Assembly: GCA_000827205.1 (NCBI GenBank) | Contig: KN832555.1 | Location: forward strand, 2,116,179 to 2,180,178 | DNA: 64,000 nt | Direction: 5' to 3' | From: Plicaturopsis crispa FD-325 SS-3 | Lineage: Eukaryota; Basidiomycota; Agaricomycetes; Amylocorticiales; Amylocorticiaceae | Shown: positions 12,432 through 22,403 of the stretch, in pieces | How the letters are laid out: every line of letters begins with the position of its first letter | How positions within the stretch are numbered: position 1 is the stretch's first letter | Notes under the pieces: generated by a model | The model's input: only the letters and a program-made list of their open reading frames with translations | The model's database searches: none | What the model was told of the DNA's origin: nothing | Translations under genes and position numbers: made by a program

Positions 12432-13736
12432 ATGTGAGTGGTTTCATCCTCTGAAACTTGCTGTGCGTGGCTGAAGATGATAGCAGGTCTACCCCACAAC
12501 TTCCCAAACCGAAACCGGCCATAAATGATAGTGTCTTTGCGTGAGTGATACAGATTCAATCTAATCACAGTATGCTCTAACTGTTTTACAGTACCTTCTC
12601 CTTGAAAGGGTGAGGTGATCGACTGGCTCTTCCTTCCGCTCGCCATTGACTCGTGGCGACAGAAAAGTTGCTATCGTCACGGGCGCGGGTGCAGGCATCG
12701 GGCTTCAGATATGCAGAGCATATGCGGAAGCGGGTGCTGACGTCGCTATGTTCTACAATTCAAATGTACAGACGGAGAAGACAGCGGAAGACTTGGCGAA
12801 GGAGTTCGGAGTGAAGGTGAAAGCGTACAAATGCCCTGGTATGTGCAACTCAGAGCGTACGTCAGTTGCATGGTTGAATTCTGAAATCGGATCTCCTAGT
12901 GAATGACTCGAAGATTGTCGCTGAGACCGTGAACCAGGTCGAACGCGACTTTGGGCGGCTCGATATATTCGTGAGTGCCCAGCTACGTTGTCGGATACCA
13001 GATGCCCATCTCTGACGATGTTTATATGCAAAGGTTGCCAACGCGGGCAGAGGAGGCTCCGGCCTTGTCACGGACATGTCCGACGAGACGTTCCATGATA
13101 TCCTTGAAACCAACTATGCGAGTGTATTTTACTGCGCGCGAGCTGCGGGCAACATCTTCAAGAGGCAAGGGTCTGGCAATTTTATCATAACAAGCTCGAT
13201 GAGCGCACGGATAGTGAACATTCCATCGAACCAGGTAAGCTGGCAGAAAAATCCTCTGTACCGACTGACTTGACATGCTGATTCGCATTGTCAGGCGGTC
13301 TATAACTCGACGAAGGCAGCCATCACACATCTCGGTATATCGCTCGCGGTCGAGTGGAAGGACTTTGCACGCGTCAACATCGTCTCGCGTGAGTACTCAA
13401 CCTACTAACATCGCGCTCTTCACTAACGACTACGATGACCTACTCATCGATCATACGCATCGCAGCTGGCTTCGTTGACACGGCACTGGGAGCAGGCTCG
13501 GCGGCAGGCTCGGGAGCGCAGGCCGTCAAAGATGTCGCGTACAACATGGCAGTGCTGGGCCGCGAGGCGGATGCGCGTGAGCTCAAGGGCGTGTATCTGT
13601 ATCTTGCGAGCGATGCTAGCACATTTACTACAGGAAGTGGTGAGTCCCCCTTGGGTGGCGGACGACTAAATTGCATTGGTGTACTCACAGTAATGCTCTA
13701 GACATCGCTGTCGATGGCGGGTATACACTCCCGTGA
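12432..13736 (+). CDS. Short-chain dehydrogenase (sorbose reductase/mannitol dehydrogenase type), split start codon
   Basis: A classical SDR of about 300 residues. It has the cofactor motif TGAGAGIG (residues about 31-38), [10 protein letters not shown], the catalytic serine in TSSMSA, YNSTK (YxxxK), VSPGFVDTAL and the C-terminal [10 protein letters not shown]. The family reduces sugars or polyols such as sorbose or fructose with NADPH in the cytosol. The N-terminus is reached only by splicing. The first exon appears to supply AT (12432-12433), then a 53-nt GT..AG intron (12434-12486), then G plus TCTACC, giving [18 protein letters not shown] and, after a second intron, ATFSLKGKVAIVTG. No other in-frame ATG fits this family-like N-terminus. 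About seven further short introns follow. Confidence 0.82.
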
Positions 13737-14655
13737 TATGCTACCGCTTAAAAGGACGATAATTTCACGTTCGAAAGGAAGGTATCTGGGTGCAAAGCAA
13801 AGGGTTCTATTACAATGTTCTGTACAATGTATCGATACAAGTGCAACATCACATCTTCCCCAGACCTGAAACAAAGAGAGAATGTCAGAACGATGGTCGG
13901 AAGGTAGACCAGTGACAATCGAGGGTCATTTGGTTGAAGACATTGAATGTTTTTTGAGTGGTCGACATAGGTGTCCGCCCTTGGGCGGCCCATTCGGATA
14001 GAACACAGAGGTGTAATCATTTCCGACAGAAAGGAATGCATGCTCACCATGGGACACTCGTTGGCATCGAAAGCGACTCGACGAGAAAATGCCTAAAATG
14101 TCCTGTTGCGAACGATAGGTCAGCAATCTTGTCATCATAAGGATGGACGATGAAAGTCAGTATTAGCATGGATGCTCATCAACACCCGTCCTTAAGACGG
14201 GGTCAGGGCTTGACTTCTATTTTGTCGATCATTCATAGAACGGAAGGGCAGAGATACTCACAGTAAAAGAGGAGGTGCCAGGTCTTGAGATGAACCGCAA
14301 CCTAGAAGGGTTTCGTTCAGTACAGGTCGAGATATCGAACGAGCGCATAAAAGGCTCAGAAATTTGGGTATGATGAATAAAGTTCATTAGCCCGTAGGCT
14401 TCGAAGTAGCGATTCGTTTTGTCTCGTCACAGAGAAATAAAAAGGCGAAGGAAAAGATACACACCTGTGGCGACATGGTCGAACGAAAGCAAAGACGAAA
14501 ACTCGGCTATAAACTTTTCTTAGAGCCACGTGGATATTGGCGTGAGGGCCGGTCGACCGAAAGCAAGGCAACGCTGCCGCTTCGCCCTCGGGCTTGCCTT
14601 TCTCCACAACGTTTCGTTTCGTTTCATTTGCTTTGCCATCTTTCCCTTTGGCACA
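13737..14655. other. Intergenic with a possible minus-strand spliced transcript
   Basis: This 919-bp gap lies between two rightward genes. On the minus strand, good splice signals stand at a CAG/GTGTGT donor (14464), a TTCTAG acceptor (14302), an ACT/GTGAGT donor (14261), a CAACAG acceptor near 14102 and an ATG/GTGAGC donor (14046). Spliced, they join short open pieces (RFISRPGTSSFT to DILGIFSSSRFRCQRV), but no protein family is recognisable and the frame ends quickly. It may be a small gene or a non-coding antisense RNA. Nothing else is supported. Confidence 0.25.
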
Positions 14656-16021
14656 ATGGCAAACGTAGTACACCCCCCAATCGACTTTCATCATGGCTCT
14701 ATCACAAACACAAAGTCTCCACTCGGTTTTGGTTTCGGTCTTTCCAGTACACCATCGAACATGGCTGCTGCAGGTTGGCCATCAACACCAGGACATACGC
14801 AACCCTCCGCTTTTCACCAACTCGCCTCGACAATGAACCAATCTGCGTCCCCAATGCGTGTGCAGAAGAGGCGGCATGAGCCAGAGGACGAAGGAGAGAA
14901 CAGGCATCTGCATGGTCTGCGCGACGATGCGATGGACAGGAGCCCGACACCTGAACGGCCACAGCGGGCGGCACCTAAACGCGCCCGTGTGGCACCGACA
15001 CTCTTAGCAGGGCCAGCAGATGAGAAGACAGGGAAAGAAAACAAAGCGCCGAGCGGAAACGATGATAACGATGTAGACGTAGGGGTACTGTTAGGTATGT
15101 CCTCCATTCGCGACACAATGCCACTGTGATCTGCTTTGCTCACAACTTTGGACACCAACAGCAACCCTACCGCAAGAATCATTGCTCCCCCTTCTCAACA
15201 ATCTTCTACAAACACATCCGGGGCTGAAATCGCTAATCTTGCCCTTCATACCAAGACCGACCGTCGACGCTGCTAAACAAGCTCTACGTCAGGCAAACGA
15301 TAAACTCAAGAACTCATATCCATATACGAAGGTGACGAACGCACCAACAATATCGGCCGGATTTGGAGGATTCGGGAGTGCGCGGACGAGCGCGGGTTTT
15401 GGTTCCTCTTCAATGGGGTTCTTACAAGCGGCACCCCCACAGTCATTGTTTGGGCAGCCTTCTCCTGGACCCAAAGGTCACACAGACGGTATGCGAGATG
15501 AATACATAATCTCTCGCATAAGGCCACATGTGACCGCTTTCGTCGCGACGTGCATGTCCTATCTCCCATACTTCTCTTTCCTCGCCACCTCCGACACCAA
15601 TCCATCCACCCAACAATCATCCACGCATTCGCCCACACATCACTCTACGGCACACCAAATCCAGTCGCAGCATCGCGACAAGCTCTATCCGACGGAGACC
15701 TACGAAGTGCTCAACGCACTGACGGAGTATTATGTCTCGCAGCAGCCGTTAACGCGCTCATTGCTGGGGCCGCTACTACTCCCGCGCCTCGTCGACGAGT
15801 GGCGTGCGTGGCTAGATCGTGTGGACTACCTCGCGAACACCGAGATGCGATTGTTTGGAGCAGCGGAGGTGCAGCGATGGGTACAATCGCTGAACAATTT
15901 CGCGGCGGCCGTCAAGGGCCCTGACGGCACGCTCGTCATGCGTGAAGTGCGCGACGGATTCATGTATCGGTGCTCAATCCTGCATGGGAACTCGGTGCAT
16001 CCGATGGAGGAGGGGTTCTAA
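14656..16021 (+). CDS. Tethering factor for nuclear proteasome Sts1/Cut8
   Basis: Starts MANVVHPPIDFHHGSITN. A disordered basic N-terminus (KRRHEPEDEGE, AAPKRARVAP, a likely nuclear signal) is followed by the conserved Sts1/Cut8 helical domain: LLPLLNNLLQTHPGLKSLIL, PRPTVDAAKQALRQANDKL, YEVLNALTEYYVSQQPLTRS, RLVDEWRAWLDRVDYLANTE and the terminal HGNSVHPMEEGF. A single intron lies at about 15094-15162, giving roughly 430 residues. In yeasts this protein binds ubiquitinated proteasomes and anchors them in the nucleus, and is itself short-lived; the Lys-rich N-terminus is the part modified in S. pombe. Assignment is by several motifs over the whole domain. Confidence 0.88.
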
Positions 16022-16651
16022 GACGGGCGATTCGGTCTATTGATATGCACCAGGTAGGTATATGTCGCATGCACATCCACTCATTTGTCCTGCTCGCTTT
16101 TACTTTCTGTTTCTATCCTTCGGGCATTTGGCTAGGATCCTTGGATTGTTCACGCACGTCTGCATCTTCATCATACGCACGCACGCCATTCTTTTCACTT
16201 ATACGCATACGCATATCGCTGTCGGTATTCCCATTCATCTTCATCATTGCTGCTCCCCTACGTACCCTTTCCATTCATCGCATCTTGTCCTGTTCCCCAT
16301 TATCTAGTCAAGTAAGTGTTCACTATGTTTTGCACCCCTACGTACGAAATCGTTATGACCATCCACATCGAACGGTGCGCATAGTGGGACTCAAGGACAG
16401 GATTGAGGACTGGATCGAACCACTCCATTGAGGCAACATGTCGAGAAATATTAACGTTGCAATAACAGAGGACAGATCATGATACATGACATGCACGACA
16501 TAGCATACAATTTTCCGAGACTTGGTGACCTAGTGCTGGGTGTATACGCCTATTATGTTCAAGGCGGTCGAGGCTGTACCCTCAGATCCTACAAAACGAA
16601 GGCTCAGTGTCATGAAATGGGTACGGAGCGGAGATATATAACGCACTAGTC
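16022..16651. other. Intergenic, convergent 3' flanks
   Basis: This 630-bp gap lies between converging genes. It is pyrimidine-rich with imperfect ACGCAT/ACGCAC steps near 16170-16220. No gene is seen. Confidence 0.5.
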
Positions 16652-18592
16652 TCAATCGGTGTCCTTGACAGGCTCGCAGGGGGTTGCAGATGCCATTCGT
16701 CCAGCTATAGACGTCGCTGGAGTCTTTCGTGATGACGCTCGAGGCCGTAGCCGTAAAGGCATCGCCTCGGATGTGTTGACCGGGGTTGGAAAACGTGCCG
16801 TCGGCTTTGACACCACCGTCGCCGTAATTTCTTTCAAGGGGTTTGACGCAGGTAGACGCAGCATCGGTGCAGGCGTGTCGACGACGCTAATTGCAGCATT
16901 GGAGCTGAAATCTGTTTGCGGAGCCGGTGGGAAGCATTCGGTGCGGGTGAAGTCGTTGCTGAGTGGTATCGACCGCGTTAGACGCGAGCTAGAAATCCTG
17001 GATCCTGATACCGGATAGTCGTCGTGCGGTGGATTGAGCACGACTTCCGAAGAGGATTGGCCGTTTGATCGTAGGTTGACTGGCAAAGATAGAGTATCCG
17101 CGGTAGAGAGATAGTCCGAGGATGGTGAGGGATTGTCCAGCGGTGACGAGCGATCTCCCTGTGACGAGAAGGATGGGTCTCCTGCTATCGGTACGGCGCC
17201 CAAGTCCTTGTTTGCGACGTCCAGATATTTAGCCACCATGAGCTCGAAATACGCCATCCCGTCAAATGCTAGAGACGGGGAGAGTCCAGATTCACCAGAT
17301 ATATGTATTGATCGTTCATTCTTCTCATCTTGAAGAGTCGGAGATGCGTTGTGCAGAGTGAGAAGCCTGTCCTGTATGGTCGGGAGCGCTTCCAGAGAAA
17401 TCGACCGTCCATGTGAAGCATCGTGTTCTCCTCGAGGACTTGTGGCGGTATCATGCAGGATCTTGACGCTATCGGAGCTTTCTAGGGGCTTGGCTTCAGA
17501 CGGATACTCGTTCGAGGGTTCTACGCTTTCGTTGGAGTTGGAGTATTCCGCGCTTTCTCTCGATTTTTCATGACTAATAGATCCAGCCCTCGAGGTACCA
17601 GAAGGGACACTTTGAGCGAGATAATGTTCCATAGCTGTTTCAGGGTGATCCTTTGAGATTCGGGGGCGCTTCGAAGGTGATCGTCCGACGGGTTCTGTAT
17701 TGGTTATGTCGCGTAGGTCAACATCGATGGGGGAGTCAATGATGTTGGCCGAGTGATTGTTCTCGTTTTCGTTGAGGTGCGTTATGTCGATGGCAATGCT
17801 GTGTCGCCTCTTGCGCGCGCACGTCATGCCTGCCCATAGAGAGATCATGAGCCTGATACCACAGAAGCAGGTTAATATAATACACGTACGAGATTCCTTC
17901 ACAATCACACCTGTGCTTGTTATTGGGTCCCAACTGGAGCCAAGTCAGCATGCATTTCACGGTCAAACCCACAACGCTACTAGTCTACCTTTCATTGAGT
18001 CCTTGAAGTATATGAGCGATAGCCGCGCTGAAAAAGACTGCATAAAGATCGTCGAAGGAGTCTGGGCCAGCCTCCAGGAAGTAACCAGAGCATGTCGCGC
18101 GCAGTACGTTGGCTGCATTCGCACGATCCGTTGCCGACATCGCCACCCATGTTCCGGCGTCATGCGACAGACACAGAAGACCATTGTCGGATGTGACGCA
18201 TTGTAATATAATCTGGGGACAATTATCAGCATGTGTATGTCAATAAACGGCCCGTTTCGTGGACATCAGACCTGAGATATGTGAAAGGGCACCGTATCGG
18301 CATGATCATCGAGTTCGCGAGACACAGTCGCCTCAATAAGGTAGCCTCCTAGAGCCTCCTGGCAAGTTAACGCTCTAGAAGAGATGTAGTTGGACGGATC
18401 GTTGCGCAAAGTTGGGAAAATATGCGTGCGGCCAAAGGACTGTGAAAATTCAACGAGGGCGAGTTGAATGAAATGGCGCAGGCGCAGGAGGGCGGGGCCA
18501 AAGGTATTGTGATATTTAGATATACGGCAGGCGTGAACAGGGTGTAGGAGGGAGTCTCTCGGATCGGTGGCGGGTCGGATTAAGGCGCCCAT
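16652..18592 (-). CDS. Conserved hypothetical protein, folded N-terminus and long disordered tail
   Basis: Three exons join cleanly. The first starts MGALIRPATDPRDSLLHPVH (18592). The second runs from IILQCVTSDNGLLCLSHDAG to FFSAAIAHILQGLNE. After an intron of about 130 nt, the third begins RLMISLWAGMTCARKRRHSI. The first 190 residues look folded, with alternating helices and strands. After a basic patch (CARKRRHS) the rest, over 350 residues, is Ser/Pro/Asn-rich and disordered, with many SP/TP sites (GRSPSKRPRISKDHP) and a basic end (LRLRPRASSRKTP). That pattern suits a nuclear phosphoprotein, but I do not recognise the family. It converges on Sts1. Confidence 0.65.
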
Positions 18593-18740
18593 GTTCGACG
18601 TTCAGGTCCAAGTTCAACACGTCGATCGAATCTCGAACTTACTAACCATATTCGCGGAGTTTCAACTCTATTCGGGTACCAATTTGCCGCTGCCAGTGGC
18701 AACCAGCTGGCCAACTTGAAGGAAGCGCAACCGAATGCCA

Positions 18741-19598
18741 TTATGTCGAGGTTTTCACATACCTCCCCACCCTGTGAATGAATAAATGATCCACCGGTTC
18801 ACCTTCCAGTCCCCACGATTCCTTTGTCTCCCACACGCCTTGCAGTCCATCAATCAATACATCCGTCGGCCTATCCATCGAGCACCCATCAAACGCCAGC
18901 CTCCATATTGGCGTCCACACATGCTGCCACCACGCTACATCAGCCAAAGGCGACCGCACATGTTCGAAATACAGAAAAGTCCCGCCTGGCTTGAGTACGC
19001 TGTGAGCGAGCCCTGCGATCGTGCGCTCGGGCGAAGGGACGGAGCATAAAGTCAGGACCGATATAATCGTATCGACTGAGGTGAGAGTGGGATTGAACGC
19101 GCGCAGTTCCGCAAGAATAGTGAGGGCATCCTCTGCGCCGCACGACAGCAAGAGGAGCGTTCCATCCGACTCCGAAAATCCGGCCTTTTCTGCACGTTTA
19201 CGGATGAGAGGCCAGAACTTCACGTTAGGCTCCAGAGCGATATAATGCGTGGCACGGTTACGATTGAGATAATCGACTGTATGGCCATGACCTGAGATTT
19301 ATATTATAAGTGCTGATAAAACTGTGCGAGGGAGTGCTCAAAACTTGCCAGCACCGAGGTCCAGAATTACGTTGTGAGCATGAGGTGTGATGAGGGCTTT
19401 TTTGGTGGCCGAGCAATTTGCATCGATACCATCGCCCATGCCTGCTCCCCAGACGAAGGACATAAATATTCGAGACATGGCTGCTGGGTTCAAAATCATA
19501 ACCGGACTTCGGAGGACGGCATAAAAAGTGGGGAGGAATGCTGATTTAGTAGCATACCATATGTCGCCCCAAGGCGACAGACCTGCAGACAGCTTCAT
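18741..19598 (-). CDS. METTL7-like class I SAM-dependent methyltransferase
   Basis: Two exons. The first, MKLSAGLSPWGDIWYATKSA, carries a hydrophobic N-terminal helix and reaches the SAM-binding motif I (NVILDLGAGK). The intron lies near 19255-19345, and GHGHTVDYLNRNRATHYIAL follows. Then come YIALEPNVKFWPLIRKRA, TIISVLTLCSVPSPERTIAG (motif IV region) and LKPGGTFLYFEHVRSPLADV (motif VI), ending RYVKTST. The order and spacing match the METTL7/thiol methyltransferase group of small membrane-associated methyltransferases. The substrate is unknown. It is divergent from the gene at 19799, with 200 bp between start codons. Confidence 0.8.
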
Positions 19599-19798
19599 GG
19601 CAGTAAGTATTAAAGAGCAGAACAAGTGCGACGCCGGAATTTCCGAGCACAAAAAGGGGCGATTCCCAAAAAAGAAATCCTCCTCGACGCGACCACCCGA
19701 CGATTTTTTCGAGTTCGTCGTCCGCGTCCCGTCGTCGTCCGTTTCGCAAACTGGACTACCCACATTCCTGTCACCGACGAACAGGTTTTGACCTATGC

Positions 19799-21697
19799 AT
19801 GCTCCACCATGTCGCTCGTTTATCCGCTGCAGGTCCCCAAGCGCCCGCCGCCGCCTCATTGTCACTGACAGCAATGCTCCAGGCAGCGGCGTCGCGCGCT
19901 TGGATTCGTCGCTGTGACCCTTCTGTATCTCCATATACCACTGGCGCAAGCAGTACCGCACGGACACCTCTCCCAACAGACGTGAAACCAGTCTCCCCAC
20001 TACCGAAACCGAAACGCACCCGGAAGAAGAGACTGTTCAGGCAAAGCGACGTCACGCCCACTTTGCGTTTCCGCAACCTGGTGCCGCTAGCCGATGGCGA
20101 TATGTTACCCCACGAAGAACTGCGCTGGTGGAGAGTTCTTGGGCATGACCACCGGCACCCACGATACATCGACACCTCGCACGAACCAGCCGTCCTGAGC
20201 TCGAGTCCTCCGGTGACATCACTCCCCAACGCCGATGTGCTTCCTGACGTTGAGACGCAGTGGTGGCGCGACGCGGGGCGAAATTTTGATGCACCTGGTC
20301 CTACAGACGCACCACCCCAGACCGACAATATCTTTGTAAACACAGGGCCTTTGGAGACACTTCAAACCCCACACTTCCCGCAACCATCTACGCGCGCCCA
20401 GCTTCGTGATAATATCCGCTATTCGTTGTCACATCACATGCCCTCACCACCCTCTCTTCCTGGCCTCGTCGCTTACCAAGCTGAACCGCTGCACCCGCCA
20501 GATTCTCCGCAAGGATCATCGTCCCCGTCCATATTAATCCAGTCAACGCAGTCGTATAACGATCTCATTGATATCGCGCTGCGACATGAGGCACTCGGGA
20601 CCGCGAAAACGTTGTTTGCATCTATGCGAGAGGCCGGCGTCAAGGGCAACTTGACTACATGGAAGTTGTCGGTACGTTGGATGGTTCGGAGCGATCGGTG
20701 GTATGAGGCATGGTCAAGCGTTATGGAGATTCTGGGGTACGGGAAGGGCGGTCTCGACGACCGGTCACTGACATACGGGGCGGGTAAGCCGCACAGGGGC
20801 ATGCCGCTCCCAGTATGGCTGGAATTTTTCGGCACGACAAGTCGCAGCTTCCGCGCGCCCAAGAAGCGGGAAGTGGAGGTGTCGAACGTAGGGTACGAAG
20901 TTGCGCAGAAGCCGAAGACGCAGGCAGATCGCTATCGTATGCTGCTGGCGTACCCACCTGCCCTGACGCCCGGTGAAGTTGCGTCGAGCCCACCTCGCGC
21001 AGTGCTACTTACTGTGAAAATGCTGCTACGCACAGGCCAGGCCAGCCCCGCACGGGCTCTCGCCGTATCCTATATCTCACAACCGCCCCCAACCTCCCCG
21101 CGCTTCAGACGCACCTGGGAGCGCACCTGTCTCTCTTTGATCCACATGCATATTGCCTATCCCCCACGCACGACTGCGAAACATGGCCCACAAAAGCCGA
21201 AGCGCGGTTTACAGGCACACTTCCGCATACGCAAATATGTGTACGCATTCTTCGACGTGCAGCCTGCCCTCGTGCCGACGTCGACCACACTATACCTACT
21301 CCTCGGAACACTCGCTCACGCACGACCATGTGGGAAAACCGCGGCCGCTCTCTTGCATAGCTTCCGGAAACGGTGGGGTGCACGCGTCGAGGACCAGCGT
21401 GTACGGAGGCGTGTAGCCGCACTAGCCGTTAAGGACCGCCGATGGGACATTGCGCGCGGGATGTTTGCGGCGGAGAATCGAGCGGTGTGGCAACGCCGGC
21501 AGTGGGCTGTTCAGCGGGAGTTGCTAGGTGGCGAGGTGGGGGTTAGCGGAGGCGGCGCAGGTCCCCGTCGGCCTGGCTGGAGCCGCAGGCGATTTCTCCG
21601 GGAGCCGTGGAGGACTGTGTATAAAAGGAAGGGGGCGGAGGGGCGGAAGTGGTTTGCATTGAGGAGGCGTGTTCGCCGTATGCATGGACGCCGATGA
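19799..21697 (+). CDS. Hypothetical mitochondrial-type protein with PPR-like segment
   Basis: A single open frame of 632 codons with no intron, unusual here. The N-terminus is rich in Ala, Arg and Ser with no early acids, like a mitochondrial presequence. Two related segments follow, DMLPHEELRWWRVLGHD (about residues 100-116) and DVLPDVETQWWRDAGRN (about 145-161), an internal duplication. The middle (SYNDLIDIALRHEALGTAK, then LFASMREAGVKGNLTTWKL) has the helix-turn-helix look of pentatricopeptide repeats. The C-terminal 200 residues are very basic (KPKRGLQAHFRIRKYVYAFF, WFALRRRVRRMHGRR). A role in mitochondrial RNA metabolism or translation is plausible but inferred. Confidence 0.7.
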   Translation: MLHHVARLSAAGPQAPAAASLSLTAMLQAAASRAWIRRCDPSVSPYTTGASSTARTPLPTDVKPVSPLPKPKRTRKKRLFRQSDVTPTLRFRNLVPLADGDMLPHEELRWWRVLGHDHRHPRYIDTSHEPAVLSSSPPVTSLPNADVLPDVETQWWRDAGRNFDAPGPTDAPPQTDNIFVNTGPLETLQTPHFPQPSTRAQLRDNIRYSLSHHMPSPPSLPGLVAYQAEPLHPPDSPQGSSSPSILIQSTQSYNDLIDIALRHEALGTAKTLFASMREAGVKGNLTTWKLSVRWMVRSDRWYEAWSSVMEILGYGKGGLDDRSLTYGAGKPHRGMPLPVWLEFFGTTSRSFRAPKKREVEVSNVGYEVAQKPKTQADRYRMLLAYPPALTPGEVASSPPRAVLLTVKMLLRTGQASPARALAVSYISQPPPTSPRFRRTWERTCLSLIHMHIAYPPRTTAKHGPQKPKRGLQAHFRIRKYVYAFFDVQPALVPTSTTLYLLLGTLAHARPCGKTAAALLHSFRKRWGARVEDQRVRRRVAALAVKDRRWDIARGMFAAENRAVWQRRQWAVQRELLGGEVGVSGGGAGPRRPGWSRRRFLREPWRTVYKRKGAEGRKWFALRRRVRRMHGRR

Positions 21698-22403
21698 TTT
21701 ACCAGTGCTCTACTCTCACGCGGAATATTGATATTATCAAACCTACAGCACCTGCATGCATTCTGAATGGACGTGAGTCCTACAGGAAACACGAATGCGA
21801 TCTCCAGTGAATCGGTAATCCTGCGATCAATTTTGTCGGTCAGAGGACCGAGGTCGCGAACGCTGAGCGCTGCTACAGATTAGCTACCTTCTTGCTTCCT
21901 TTTCTATTGGCGTCAGAGAGCTAATCCACAATATTCCGTCATGAACCTCGCGAGGAGGATTGACAAGTAAGAACCACGGCTATTAGGTTGAATTATACGG
22001 CTATACAAGCATCTATGTACGAAGTATAAACAGGAGACCCGTTCTGTATACAGGGCTCGGAGAAACATCAGAAACGATCGCCATGCGGTTCGAATGCTAC
22101 AGGATTATTGCAAAGGAAACACTGGCGGAGAGGCTGTCGCGACGTAGGGCTCGACAATCTAGAAAGTGGGTGAGACACCTGGTGGAAAGTGTCCAAAAAT
22201 ATAGAGCGCAGGCTGTGTGTGTAAAATAAGAGACGTATCTGAGTCCGCTGCGTCGTGTCGATTAATGACGCGTGTCTTCTAGTCGCCCGGCGACTACCCA
22301 AAAAGAAAAGGGAAAAGCAAAGTCCGAGAACTCGTCAATGATGTCCGTGGGTGTTTCTGTTGCTCTGCTCCGCGGAGCCCATGAGATAGCATCCTATGGC
22401 GCC
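21698..22403. other. Intergenic, convergent 3' flanks
   Basis: This 706-bp gap lies between converging genes. It contains the 8-bp-arm palindrome at 22280-22296. No gene is supported. Confidence 0.45.
22280..22296. repeat. Near-perfect palindrome (8-bp arms, 1-bp centre)
   Basis: TAGTCGCC, one C, then GGCGACTA. It lies about 110 bp beyond the stop of the leftward exonuclease-like gene, where it could form an RNA hairpin in the 3' untranslated region or be a symmetric protein site. Confidence 0.7.

Noticed and set aside
12143-12646. 168-codon minus-strand frame before and into the dehydrogenase gene
   Set aside because: It overlaps well-supported plus-strand exons, and its composition is unlike a protein.
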